Assembly (NCBI GenBank): GCA_020630875.1 | Contig: JAHDIH010000005.1 | Location: 310,001-374,000 of the forward strand | Direction: 5' to 3' | Source of the DNA: Deltaproteobacteria bacterium | GTDB lineage: Bacteria > Myxococcota_A > Polyangia > Haliangiales > Haliangiaceae | Length of the DNA: 64,000 bases | Shown here: piece after piece, positions 27,069 through 34,477 of the stretch | Layout: every line of letters starts with the position of its first letter | Numbering within the stretch: position 1 is the stretch's first letter | Notes under the pieces: generated by a model | What the model was told of the DNA's origin: nothing | The model's input: the letters and a program-made list of their open reading frames with translations, nothing else | Database searches by the model: none | Made by a program: the position numbers and the translations under genes

Positions 27069-28958
27069 TTACTCCTGAGTCTTTTTGCTCTCCAAAAACT
27101 CCCAGCGAAGAATTAGCTCATCTAAGTGCGCTTGTTTTTCAACCAGACTGGCAAGGGTCTTTGATTGAGTGTCGTAGGGAGATGAAGAGAATGCAGATGA
27201 TGTGGTTTTTTGCTGAAGAGTTGCAACTTCCTTTTCTGCTGCTTCTATTTTTTCTTCAATAGACTCAAGTTCAAGTCGTTCTGCATAGGTAAGTGCGGAC
27301 TTCGTTTGAGACGTCGACTTCTTTTTTTTCTTTTTGGCGTTCGAGCTTGTTGTATTGATGGGCGCTTCTGGAATTCGTTCCCTGTAGTCGGAGTAGTTAC
27401 CATGATGAAGCGCTACCGTTCCATCAGGCTCGAAGGCAATGATGTGAGTGGCAATTCGGTCCAGAAAATACCTGTCATGGGTGACGATTAAGGCACAACT
27501 TTGAGAGTCGATAAGCGAGGCTTCAAGCGCGGTTAAGGTAGACACGTCGAGGTCGTTAGTAGGTTCGTCTAACACAATCAGGTTTGCAGGCTTTCCGAAC
27601 GTCTTGGCAATTGCCAATCGCGCCTTTTCTCCTCCTGAAAGAACTGCCACTTTTTTCTTTTGTTCCGGCACGCTGAAACCGAAGCGGATCAAGTGGGTCC
27701 GGACTTGCATGGTTTCGTCTCCAAGCGTGATATGACTTCCGCCGTCGGCCACGGCGTCCGATACCGTGTCGGTGGGGTTTAGCATGTCTCGACTCTGGTC
27801 CAAGTAGGCTGTCTCGGTGTTTTTTCCAAACGAGACGGTACCCGCATCTGGCTGGTGTTGCCCCAAAAGCGCCCGGAGTAGGGTTGTTTTGCCGCAGCCA
27901 TTAGCGCCTACGATTCCGACTCGGTCTCCTTTGGCAAGCGAGAAGGTAAGTCCCTTGACTAACTTTTTTCCAGGGACTGAAATTTCAAGATCTCGGATGT
28001 CGAGAATGGTTTTTCCTAGTCTGGATGAGGTGATCGCAAGTTCGGTTTTTCGTTTTTGAGACTTCTTTGGCTTGTCCATGGCTTCGTGAGCCCTGTCGAT
28101 TCTAGCTTTGGATTTAGTGGTTCTTGCCTTTGGTTGTCGTTTTAGCCATTCGAGTTCTCTCCGAAGAAAGTTTTGCCGGTTCGATTCAACTCGAGCGTCA
28201 TGCTCTAGTCTGGTGTGCTTAGCTAGTAAAAATGCCTCCCAACCACCTTTGGAGACGAATAGCCCACCGTTGTCTACCTCAACGGTTCTATCGGCCACAC
28301 GGTTCAGCATGTGACGATCGTGAGTGATGAAAAGCACGGCGCCTTGGTAGCGTGTGGTCAGGAAACTTTCCAACCAGTTGATTGTTGGGATGTCGAGGTG
28401 GTTCGTTGGCTCGTCCAACACCAATAAGTCAGGGGAGCGCAACAGCTCTCGAGCGAGGGCAATCCGTCTTTTTTCGCCGCCACTCATCTTGCCGATGGTA
28501 GCGTCTCCGTCAGGGATGCCGACATGGTTGAGAAGCGCTTTCGCTTGATGGTCTAGTTCCCAACCACCTAGAGTTTCGATTTGAGATGCAAGTTCTAGCT
28601 GCTTTTCAATGAAAGCGTCGGTTGGGTCGGCGGCGATCTTACTCGTTACGGCCTCGTAATCGTTTTTCGCTTGTTGCCACTTTCCCAATGCGGATAACAC
28701 TTCGTCAACGGCGGTCCGACTTTCGTCAACGTCAGGAGTCTGACTCAAGTAGCTTACGGTAGCTCCTTTGTTTACTACGACCTCACCGCTGTCTGCCTCG
28801 GCGACTCCCATAAGAATTTTGGCAAACGTACTCTTGCCGGAACCATTGTCCCCCACGACTCCTACTTTTTCTCCGTGCTCTATGGTCAGGGAGACACCGC
28901 TAAGGAGCATTCGGTCGCCAATCCGTTTTACAATGTCTGAGGCTCCAATAAGCGGCAT
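27069..28958 (-). CDS. ABC-F family ATPase (Uup-like)
   Basis: A 629-aa soluble protein with two ABC cassettes and no membrane segment. Cassette 1 has GDNGSGKS, the signature MSGGEKRR and LLVLDEPTNHLD; cassette 2 has GANGCGKT, LSGGEKARLAIA and LIVLDEPTNDLD. The linker between them is basic (RRELEWLKRQPKARTTKSKARI). A Lys/Ser-rich stretch precedes a C-terminal coiled coil (about 560-620), as in Uup. ABC-F proteins act on the ribosome or in DNA stability. ATG 28958 gives the usual N-terminus MPLIGASDI. It is divergent from the SDR gene. Confidence 0.9.
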   Translation of the reverse strand: MPLIGASDIVKRIGDRMLLSGVSLTIEHGEKVGVVGDNGSGKSTFAKILMGVAEADSGEVVVNKGATVSYLSQTPDVDESRTAVDEVLSALGKWQQAKNDYEAVTSKIAADPTDAFIEKQLELASQIETLGGWELDHQAKALLNHVGIPDGDATIGKMSGGEKRRIALARELLRSPDLLVLDEPTNHLDIPTINWLESFLTTRYQGAVLFITHDRHMLNRVADRTVEVDNGGLFVSKGGWEAFLLAKHTRLEHDARVESNRQNFLRRELEWLKRQPKARTTKSKARIDRAHEAMDKPKKSQKRKTELAITSSRLGKTILDIRDLEISVPGKKLVKGLTFSLAKGDRVGIVGANGCGKTTLLRALLGQHQPDAGTVSFGKNTETAYLDQSRDMLNPTDTVSDAVADGGSHITLGDETMQVRTHLIRFGFSVPEQKKKVAVLSGGEKARLAIAKTFGKPANLIVLDEPTNDLDVSTLTALEASLIDSQSCALIVTHDRYFLDRIATHIIAFEPDGTVALHHGNYSDYRERIPEAPINTTSSNAKKKKKKSTSQTKSALTYAERLELESIEEKIEAAEKEVATLQQKTTSSAFSSSPYDTQSKTLASLVEKQAHLDELILRWEFLESKKTQE

Positions 28959-29008
28959 GGTTGGGGCGTACCATAGACAGTTGACCAAGTCAGCATAGAG
29001 ACGAGTAG

Positions 29009-30574
29009 ATGGCGCGCCAATCGGATCTTACTTGTGATGAGGTCTTTTTCGCAGTAAACGACCTCGTGCCTTCTTTAGATCAAGACGACGTCGCTAAAGC
29101 GATAAGAGTCCTGCAAACACTAAACTCGCAAAGTGAACTGTTAACCGAGCTGGATGAGGACACTCGGCTGTCTCTACTTCGAGAGGCGGGCCGGCTTTCT
29201 CGACCTACTAGGGACGAAGTTCGCAAAAGAAGGAGAGATGTAACACGCAGCAGAAGAAGGGAGCGAAGACTTGCGGAAAAGGAGAAGAGGGCGAATACGG
29301 GAATTCGCAAGGCACGAGAACGCGCCGTTTTTTCTGCTCCATCCAAAGCGCTCCCGCCGCCGCCAGATTCACCGCCAGTAGAACTTAACAGACCTAGAAA
29401 TTGTTACGTTTGCAAAGACGAGTTTACCACACTGCACTTCTTCTACGACTCCATGTGTCCAAGCTGTTCAGAGTTCAACTATCGTAAACGTTTTCAGACT
29501 GCTGATGTGTCGGGGCAAGTCGTGCTTATTACTGGTGCCAGAGTGAAGATTGGTTTCCAAGCCGCGTTAATGCTACTGAGAGCAGGGGCGAACGTCGTGG
29601 CGACCACTCGCTTCCCCGTTGATGCAGCCAAACGATACGCAAGTGAAAAAGACGCAGACCAATGGATAGATAGGCTCCACATTCACGGCCTCGACCTGCG
29701 TCATATCCCGAGCGTGGAGTTGTTTACTCAATATTTTAGAAGCGAATTTCCGCGGCTCGATGCGATTATTAATAACGCCGCACAAACCGTACGACGGCCG
29801 GCGGGATTTTATAAGCACCTTATCAAGGATGAGATGACAATAACGGATCGGTCCGGTTTGGAATCTAAAGCTCTGGAGAGCCACGTGAATTGTACCGGCT
29901 CCTTAGGGGGAGGTGATGCACAATCTATCGTTCCAAGCTTGCACGGCAATCAGCAACAGGGCATTGGGCTTATTGCCTCAGCAGCTCTTTCTCAGGCACC
30001 ATTTGCGTTGGAAGATAAAGTGACGGACCAATCTTTGTTTCCTGCGGGGACTCTTGACTGCGACTTACAGCAAGTCGATTTGAGGACAACGAACAGCTGG
30101 CGATTGAAGTTGGGGGAGATTGATACGGTAGAGATGGTGGAAGTTCAGCTGATTAACGCTATTGCACCGTTTGTTCTTAATAACCGTCTTGTACCGCTCA
30201 TGAAGCTGCATGATACGGGATGTAAGCACATTGTTAACGTTACTGCGATGGAGGGAAAATTTCACCGATTTAAGAAGTACGCACGGCACCCGCACACCAA
30301 CATGGCAAAAGCCGCACTGAATATGCTCACTCATACATCTGCCGCAGGGCTGGCTCCCTTTGGGATTTTCACAAACGCTGTAGATACAGGATGGGTTACC
30401 GATGAAGATCCGATACAGCTCGCAGATTTCAAAAAGGACGCGCACGACTTTCAACCCCAGTTAGATATTGTAGATGGGGCCGCACGGATCTTGGATCCAC
30501 TTTTCGATGGAATCAATAGTGGCGAGCACTGGAACGGAAAGTTTCTAAAAGACTACTTTCCGATTGATTGGTAG
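29009..30574 (+). CDS. Short-chain dehydrogenase-like protein with basic N-terminus and zinc ribbon
   Basis: A 521-aa protein in three parts. Residues 1-115 are charged and helical with a very basic stretch (about 70-105, RKRRRDVTRSRRRERRLAEK). Residues about 131-155 carry CYVC and CPSC, a likely zinc ribbon. The rest is an SDR domain: VVLITGARVKIGFQAAL is a variant of TGxxxGIG, and IINNAAQT replaces NNAG. In place of YxxxK the sequence reads HTNMAKAALNML, so the lysine is kept but the tyrosine position holds Thr. Catalysis is therefore uncertain. Its stop touches the stop of the opposite-strand lipoprotein. Confidence 0.75.
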   Translation: MARQSDLTCDEVFFAVNDLVPSLDQDDVAKAIRVLQTLNSQSELLTELDEDTRLSLLREAGRLSRPTRDEVRKRRRDVTRSRRRERRLAEKEKRANTGIRKARERAVFSAPSKALPPPPDSPPVELNRPRNCYVCKDEFTTLHFFYDSMCPSCSEFNYRKRFQTADVSGQVVLITGARVKIGFQAALMLLRAGANVVATTRFPVDAAKRYASEKDADQWIDRLHIHGLDLRHIPSVELFTQYFRSEFPRLDAIINNAAQTVRRPAGFYKHLIKDEMTITDRSGLESKALESHVNCTGSLGGGDAQSIVPSLHGNQQQGIGLIASAALSQAPFALEDKVTDQSLFPAGTLDCDLQQVDLRTTNSWRLKLGEIDTVEMVEVQLINAIAPFVLNNRLVPLMKLHDTGCKHIVNVTAMEGKFHRFKKYARHPHTNMAKAALNMLTHTSAAGLAPFGIFTNAVDTGWVTDEDPIQLADFKKDAHDFQPQLDIVDGAARILDPLFDGINSGEHWNGKFLKDYFPIDW

Positions 30575-31372
30575 CTAATCGATTATTACGGTAGCTATTG
30601 TCGTAACGCCTGCGCCGTACCAGATTTGATTGCCAGCAGTTGATATTGGAGTAGCTGCGGCCGTATCAGGGTCGATGCTTAGTATCCCGCTTCCGCTCGA
30701 GAATCCGTACACGGTATCTCCCCAGAAAGCCAATCCGTAGATCCCAGGGACACCTGTGTTTCCGATTTCTGTCGCTGCGTAGGTTGTAGGATTAATCTGA
30801 GCCAGGATGTCGCCGCCGGTTCCATTAAGCGTCGCGAGGATTCCTATCCCATCAACGAAAAAGAGGTCGCCGCTACTGGTATAGTTGCCACCATAGTCTC
30901 CTACTATGGTGGAGGAGCCGTCGGTCGTATTGATCTGCCATATTTCGCCATTGCCACCGCCAGCGCCAACTAGTATTTCCGCTTCTGAGTTTTGTGGGTC
31001 TGGAACAAAAGTGAGGCCATTAAGAGCCAGTCCGACGTCTGAAAGTTCTGTGAGTGCTGCGGTGTTTTTATCTACTCTAAATATCTTGTTGTTGGACGCA
31101 CCGAAAATTTCGCCTTCTTTGTTTACCGCAATGTCGATAAGCGTTACGCCCATGTTGCCAATTTCGTTTAAGGCTAAGGTATCTGGATCGAGTGAAAACA
31201 GTTTTTGATCTTGGGTATGACCGTAAACAATTGCAGTCGCAGCTGGTGGAGGAGGGGTTGCGTCGCTACCAGCATCGGCTTCTGCTCCTCCAGGACCGCC
31301 AGCGTTGGTACTGTTCGGGCCGCAAGCTGATACAAATGTAAGGAATCCGATGACAACACGACTGATAGACAT
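30575..31372 (-). CDS. Lipoprotein with beta-propeller-like repeats
   Basis: A 265-aa predicted lipoprotein: signal peptide with lipobox VSAC, then a Gly/Ala/Asp and Pro-rich linker (about 18-45). The remainder consists of short repeated strands such as LFSLDPDTLALNEIGNMG, IFRVDKNTAALTELSDVG, IWQINTTDGSSTIVGDYG and ILSIDPDTAAATPIS, each about 40 residues apart, which suggests a six- or so-bladed propeller of the kind annotated DUF4394-like. No enzymatic residues are evident. It is divergent from the CxxC-repeat lipoprotein. A TAGAAT box (31385-31380) lies seven bases before its ATG. Confidence 0.65.
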   Translation of the reverse strand: MSISRVVIGFLTFVSACGPNSTNAGGPGGAEADAGSDATPPPPAATAIVYGHTQDQKLFSLDPDTLALNEIGNMGVTLIDIAVNKEGEIFGASNNKIFRVDKNTAALTELSDVGLALNGLTFVPDPQNSEAEILVGAGGGNGEIWQINTTDGSSTIVGDYGGNYTSSGDLFFVDGIGILATLNGTGGDILAQINPTTYAATEIGNTGVPGIYGLAFWGDTVYGFSSGSGILSIDPDTAAATPISTAGNQIWYGAGVTTIATVIID

Positions 31373-31601
31373 TAGGTCGATTCTAACATTGAAACTGTTT
31401 GGGTTACAGTTCGTTGCCAGCGTCTTGCGCTTGCCTAATCATTCGATATCTATTGATTCGTGAAAGAAGAAAGAGTCTGGCAAACTCTCTACGTTATTTC
31501 AAAATGAAAGGTGAAAACTAGTCGCAAGATATTTGTTGCTGCAAGTAGCTTGCGTTTGCAGGGAAGTTTTTTCTGGGAACCTTACAATTCGAACTCCAAT
31601 A

Positions 31602-31631
31602 TTGATCCACAAACGCAAAAGCCGATATAAT
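31602..31631 (+). promoter_or_regulatory. Strong predicted promoter for the CxxC-repeat lipoprotein
   Basis: TTGATC (31602-31607) is followed after 18 bases by the consensus TATAAT (31626-31631). Transcription would start six to eight bases later, exactly at the ATG at 31637, so the message is predicted to be leaderless. The rest of the 264-base divergent gap (31373-31636) shows no gene. Confidence 0.65.
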
Positions 31632-31636
31632 TGGGT

Positions 31637-32107
31637 ATGAGAATTTTATCTTCTGTAATTACAGTTTTTCTACTCACCGTAGCAGGCTGCTCTTCTACTC
31701 CGGAAGCTGAGGCACCCAAGGCTTCGGCTTGTGCTAGCTGCGCAGAAAAAGGAGCAACACCTTGTGCAAAGTGCGTGGCGCATAAAGCTCAGAAAGCACA
31801 TGGTCCGTGTGCGGGTTGCAAAGAAAACGGTTCGCCTTGCGCTGACTGCAAAGCCAAAAATGGCGCTTGCGCTGGATGTTCTGCGAGCGCTCCACGCTGT
31901 GATGGTTGTAAAGATGCCGAGTCGCCATGCGAAGGTTGCCAAGCAAAAGCAACGCCATGCGAAGGCTGCCAGGCTAAAGAGCAGGCTGCTCGATGCGATG
32001 GCTGCAAAGATGCCGCGACGCCATGCGCTGGTTGTATTGCTAAGCATGCGGGACACAAAGCCGTTGATGTTGCTAAGGATGCGGCTGGAGCGGTAGCACC
32101 AAAATAA
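31637..32107 (+). CDS. Cysteine-rich lipoprotein of CxxC decapeptide repeats
   Basis: A 156-aa predicted lipoprotein (lipobox VAGC, Cys18). The mature part contains ten CxxC motifs starting at residues 32, 43, 58, 68, 78, 88, 98, 108, 120 and 130; six consecutive ones are exactly ten residues apart. Typical units are CKENGSPCAD and CQAKATPCEG. None is followed by His in a CxxCH pattern, so c-type heme is unlikely; zinc, copper or another soft metal, or a redox relay of dithiols, fits better. The end is Ala/Lys-rich. It has its own promoter and a strong terminator. I do not recognise a named family. Confidence 0.8.
   Translation: MRILSSVITVFLLTVAGCSSTPEAEAPKASACASCAEKGATPCAKCVAHKAQKAHGPCAGCKENGSPCADCKAKNGACAGCSASAPRCDGCKDAESPCEGCQAKATPCEGCQAKEQAARCDGCKDAATPCAGCIAKHAGHKAVDVAKDAAGAVAPK
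31808..32035 (+). repeat. Coding tandem repeat of about 30 bp units
   Basis: This stretch encodes eight of the ten CxxC units, the first six in exact 30-base register. The DNA units are similar but not identical (for example GCGGGTTGCAAAG, GCTGACTGCAAAG and GAAGGTTGCCAAG), so the array has diverged and is probably held by selection on the cysteines. Confidence 0.75.
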
Positions 32108-32128
32108 ACCAATAGTGCTCAGTTATTT

Positions 32129-32159
32129 AAAAGGACGTCCGTTGGGCGTCCTTTTTTTT
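32129..32159 (+). terminator. Strong intrinsic terminator
   Basis: AAAAGGACGTCC pairs with GGGCGTCCTTTT around a GTT loop (one G-T wobble), and the right arm runs into eight Ts. It ends the CxxC-repeat lipoprotein transcript 22 bases after the stop codon. Confidence 0.92.
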
Positions 32160-32187
32160 GTGCTGCACAAACAAACCCCTGCGCACA

Positions 32188-32232
32188 AATGAATAAAGCC
32201 AAGTACCGTGAGGTACCTGGCCTTTGTTCATT
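32188..32232. terminator. Long hairpin, terminator for the minus-strand run
   Basis: AATGAA and AAAGCCAAGTACC pair with GGTACCTGGCCTTT and TTCATT around a GTGA loop, giving nearly 20 base pairs with one bulge and one mismatch. On the minus strand it follows the lipoprotein stop at 32253 and is trailed by T-rich sequence. It would end the minus-strand transcription unit that begins far upstream. Confidence 0.7.
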
Positions 32233-32252
32233 AACCGTAACCGTATTTATTG

Positions 32253-33002
32253 TTAATTGGGAACGATGATTGTAGCGGTCAAAGCATCAGGGCGAACCGT
32301 CAGGTCGTTCGCAAGCATGGCACTTCCGTCTGCCGCTGTGGCATTCAACGTTATCGGACCGTCAGGCACGTTGAACATGACGGCAAGTCCGCGGTTGCCA
32401 ACAGAGTTTGGCCAAGATCCTGGTTGCAGTGCGTTGTCGAGGTCTGGGTAGTACACCGTGAGTCCCAGTGAGTTGGTCAGTGTGGCACCAACTTCCGCTC
32501 CTCCTGCGCTGTTGGTGATTACCACGGCAACAATACCGTTTCCGCTGGTATGCTCAGCACCTGTAACAATACGAGTAAAGGTATTCCAAATAAGGTCCGA
32601 ACCAAAGATCGCAAGTGCGTTCTCAAGATTCATCTCCACTGGCTTTGGCGGCTCAAGGTAGCAGTCCCAGTTACCAGCTTTGGTTGCCTTTAAGTAGCCG
32701 GTTACTGGAGTTGTCGTGGTAGTCGAGATGGTAAAGTCTCCGTTAACATCCGAGGTGACACGTGTCACTTCGGTTCCATCATTCTCAATTAGAGCGACTT
32801 CAGCCGAAACTGGTGTTTCACCATTGAGGCCGATCTCAGAAGTTCTACCAGTCAACGTCACCGTAAATGGCTCCGCATCTACTGGCGGTGGGCCGGCGTC
32901 TTGATCACCACCACCAGGAGCGGCATCAGCGGTCTTATTATCTGCAGGGTCATCTCCACCACAGGCGGCGAAGAGAGCGAGGCACAAAATTGTTCTAATC
33001 AT
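32253..33002 (-). CDS. Lipoprotein of unknown function with a carboxypeptidase-regulatory-like domain
   Basis: A 249-aa predicted lipoprotein: signal peptide ending FAAC, then a Gly/Asp/Pro linker (GGGDQDAGPPPVDAEP). Residues about 47-115 (FTVTLTGRTSEIGLNG, VSAEVALIENDG, VTSDVNGDFTISTTTT, VTGYLKATKAG) look like a carboxypeptidase regulatory-like beta sandwich. A second beta-rich region (about 150-249) with AVVITNSAGGAEVGATL follows. No catalytic motif is visible. It is the last gene before a terminator and follows the kinase gene by 68 bases that contain two hairpins. Confidence 0.65.
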   Translation of the reverse strand: MIRTILCLALFAACGGDDPADNKTADAAPGGGDQDAGPPPVDAEPFTVTLTGRTSEIGLNGETPVSAEVALIENDGTEVTRVTSDVNGDFTISTTTTTPVTGYLKATKAGNWDCYLEPPKPVEMNLENALAIFGSDLIWNTFTRIVTGAEHTSGNGIVAVVITNSAGGAEVGATLTNSLGLTVYYPDLDNALQPGSWPNSVGNRGLAVMFNVPDGPITLNATAADGSAMLANDLTVRPDALTATIIVPN

Positions 33003-33011
33003 TTGAGGGGT

Positions 33012-33070
33012 TTACCATTTATGAATGGTAATTTGAAGTAGGTCCTGCACCTCCCTTTAATTACAGGTGC
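33012..33070 (-). promoter_or_regulatory. Two hairpins in the intercistronic gap between kinase and lipoprotein genes
   Basis: Directly after the kinase stop, AGGTGC/GCACCT arms (33065-33070 and 33047-33052) enclose 12 bases. Closer to the lipoprotein ATG, a perfect 8-base stem TTACCATT/AATGGTAA (33012-33031) has a four-base loop and ends ten bases before the start codon. Neither has a T run. They may tune processing or translation of the lipoprotein, or the second may be an operator. Confidence 0.45.
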
Positions 33071-34003
33071 TTAACGAGGCGGCGGCGGCGGAATGGGGGA
33101 GGATTCAATCTCTTTCAAAAGATCACTTAGTGGGCGGGAGGGGTTCGAAATCCCAGCTCTCTGCAACTCCAGCTGGGCCTGTCGGCAGATGTCACGAATT
33201 TCAGGGAACCTGTCTTCTTTGGAGTAAGAAAGTGCCTTGTGAAGTGTTTGAGCGAAGGAGTCGTACTGAAGCTTCAAGGCTTGCTCCGCTCGTGCATTAG
33301 GCATGGTCAACTCTCTGAGTACGGCCAGGTCGGAGTCACTTCCATGGTAGTAGCGCCGCATTGCCGAAATTTCATATAAGACAATTGCCAGGCTGAATTG
33401 ATCGCTTCGCCCATCGACGTCTTCTCCGCGTCCTTGTTCAGGTGACATGTAGCGAAGCGAACCTTTAATTTGACTTCCTACCGTGATGCCGGTGTCGTGC
33501 CTTTGTTCTGCCTTAACCACACCGAAGTCTAGTAACTTGGCGATGCCTTGTTTGTTAATGAAAATGTTACCTGGGGAAATGTCACGATGAACAATTTTGA
33601 GCTCGCTACCATTAGGATCCCAAGCCATATGGGCGTAGGCGAGGGCACTTGATATTTGGTAGGCAATCGAGTAAATCGCCTCAGCGGTGAAACGCTTCTT
33701 TCGGCGAGCTAATTGGTTTCCTAAACCGCGAATATCATAGCCTTCCAGATATTCTAGTACCATCGCTGGAGAACCATCGACCATCGTTCTTCCGATAAAG
33801 GACACAATATTGCGATGGGAAAGTGCAGCCATAACCCGAGCTTCTTCGTTGAAGAGCTTAAGGTATTGTTCGTCGGTGCAGGTTTCCTTTACGCGTTTGA
33901 TTGCTACTGGAGGGCCGTTTGCAGACTCGGCCAGCAAAATCTCCGCCATGCCACCTTCTCCGAGTTTTCGGACAATCTGGTAGCCGTCCCCACTCCATTG
34001 CAT
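33071..34003 (-). CDS. Serine/threonine protein kinase, soluble form
   Basis: A 310-aa Hanks-type kinase. The glycine loop KLGEGGMAEILLA, Lys in VAIKRV, the catalytic loop HRDISPGN and LLDFGVV, and the activation-segment end GSLRYMSPEQGRG are all intact, so activity is expected. Unlike most myxobacterial kinases it has no sensor domain or membrane helix and ends in a proline run (IPPPPPR). It starts 36 bases after the stop of the P460-like cytochrome gene with the same orientation, so it may be co-transcribed with the cytochrome operon. No ribosome-binding site is obvious. Confidence 0.88.
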   Translation of the reverse strand: MQWSGDGYQIVRKLGEGGMAEILLAESANGPPVAIKRVKETCTDEQYLKLFNEEARVMAALSHRNIVSFIGRTMVDGSPAMVLEYLEGYDIRGLGNQLARRKKRFTAEAIYSIAYQISSALAYAHMAWDPNGSELKIVHRDISPGNIFINKQGIAKLLDFGVVKAEQRHDTGITVGSQIKGSLRYMSPEQGRGEDVDGRSDQFSLAIVLYEISAMRRYYHGSDSDLAVLRELTMPNARAEQALKLQYDSFAQTLHKALSYSKEDRFPEIRDICRQAQLELQRAGISNPSRPLSDLLKEIESSPIPPPPPR

Positions 34004-34039
34004 GGGGCAATGGTAGTCGAAAGCGAAACAATCATCAAA

Positions 34040-34477
34040 CTAATAGCGTAAGAACGTTCCATCCCAAGGGGCTTGGGTGTGGCACGCGCTAAAGCAGTAG
34101 TCTGCAGTAGTTTCTGGGTCTCCTAATTTATCAGCCTGGGTGTATATCCAACCGCGGTTGACATAGGACGAGTCGACGTCCGCTTGTTGTCTTTTTAGCT
34201 TCCGCATAATCGCTAGGTAGAGAAGTGCGTCATTGTCTTTGTCGCGTACTTCTTTTACCAAGGCCGCTCCCGGTAGATAAGGGCCCGAACCATCAAACGT
34301 AGATGCTACGTCGTTGATGAATACCACGCGTCTTGTATTTCCGTGACCGGCGACATCTCCACTAATCTCAATGGATGGCCAATCAGTGTAATTGTCTATG
34401 CTCAATAGATTTGAGGTGTCAATCTCCGTGGAGCATCCTGCGGACACTAACGCAACGAGTAAAGTGATTATTTTCAT
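34040..34477 (-). CDS. Cytochrome P460-like lipoprotein with CX3CH heme site
   Basis: A 145-aa predicted lipoprotein (lipobox SAGC, Cys15). Its body follows the cytochrome P460 pattern: RRVVFINDVAS, PGAALVKEVRDK, LYLAIMRKLK, GWIYTQADKLGD, a heme motif and a terminal APWDGTF. The heme motif is CFSACH (Cys128, Cys132, His133), which has three residues between the cysteines instead of two; the codons TGC TTT AGC GCG TGC CAC confirm it. P460 proteins oxidise hydroxylamine or bind NO. The ATG overlaps the stop of the diheme gene (ATGA), so translation is coupled. Confidence 0.78.
   Translation of the reverse strand: MKIITLLVALVSAGCSTEIDTSNLLSIDNYTDWPSIEISGDVAGHGNTRRVVFINDVASTFDGSGPYLPGAALVKEVRDKDNDALLYLAIMRKLKRQQADVDSSYVNRGWIYTQADKLGDPETTADYCFSACHTQAPWDGTFLRY

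Noticed and set aside
23414..31372. Similar hydrophobic ends (VVVVID and TVIID) of two lipoproteins
   Set aside because: Too short to be a convincing sorting signal, and a third nearby lipoprotein lacks it.
32757..32770. GTGACACGTGTCAC palindrome similar to the one before DUF3127
   Set aside because: It is inside the lipoprotein coding region, far from any start, and is most likely chance.
33143..33159. Short GGGTTCGAAATCCC-like sequence resembling a tRNA T-loop or attachment site
   Set aside because: It lies inside the kinase reading frame, with no acceptor stem or anticodon arm around it.
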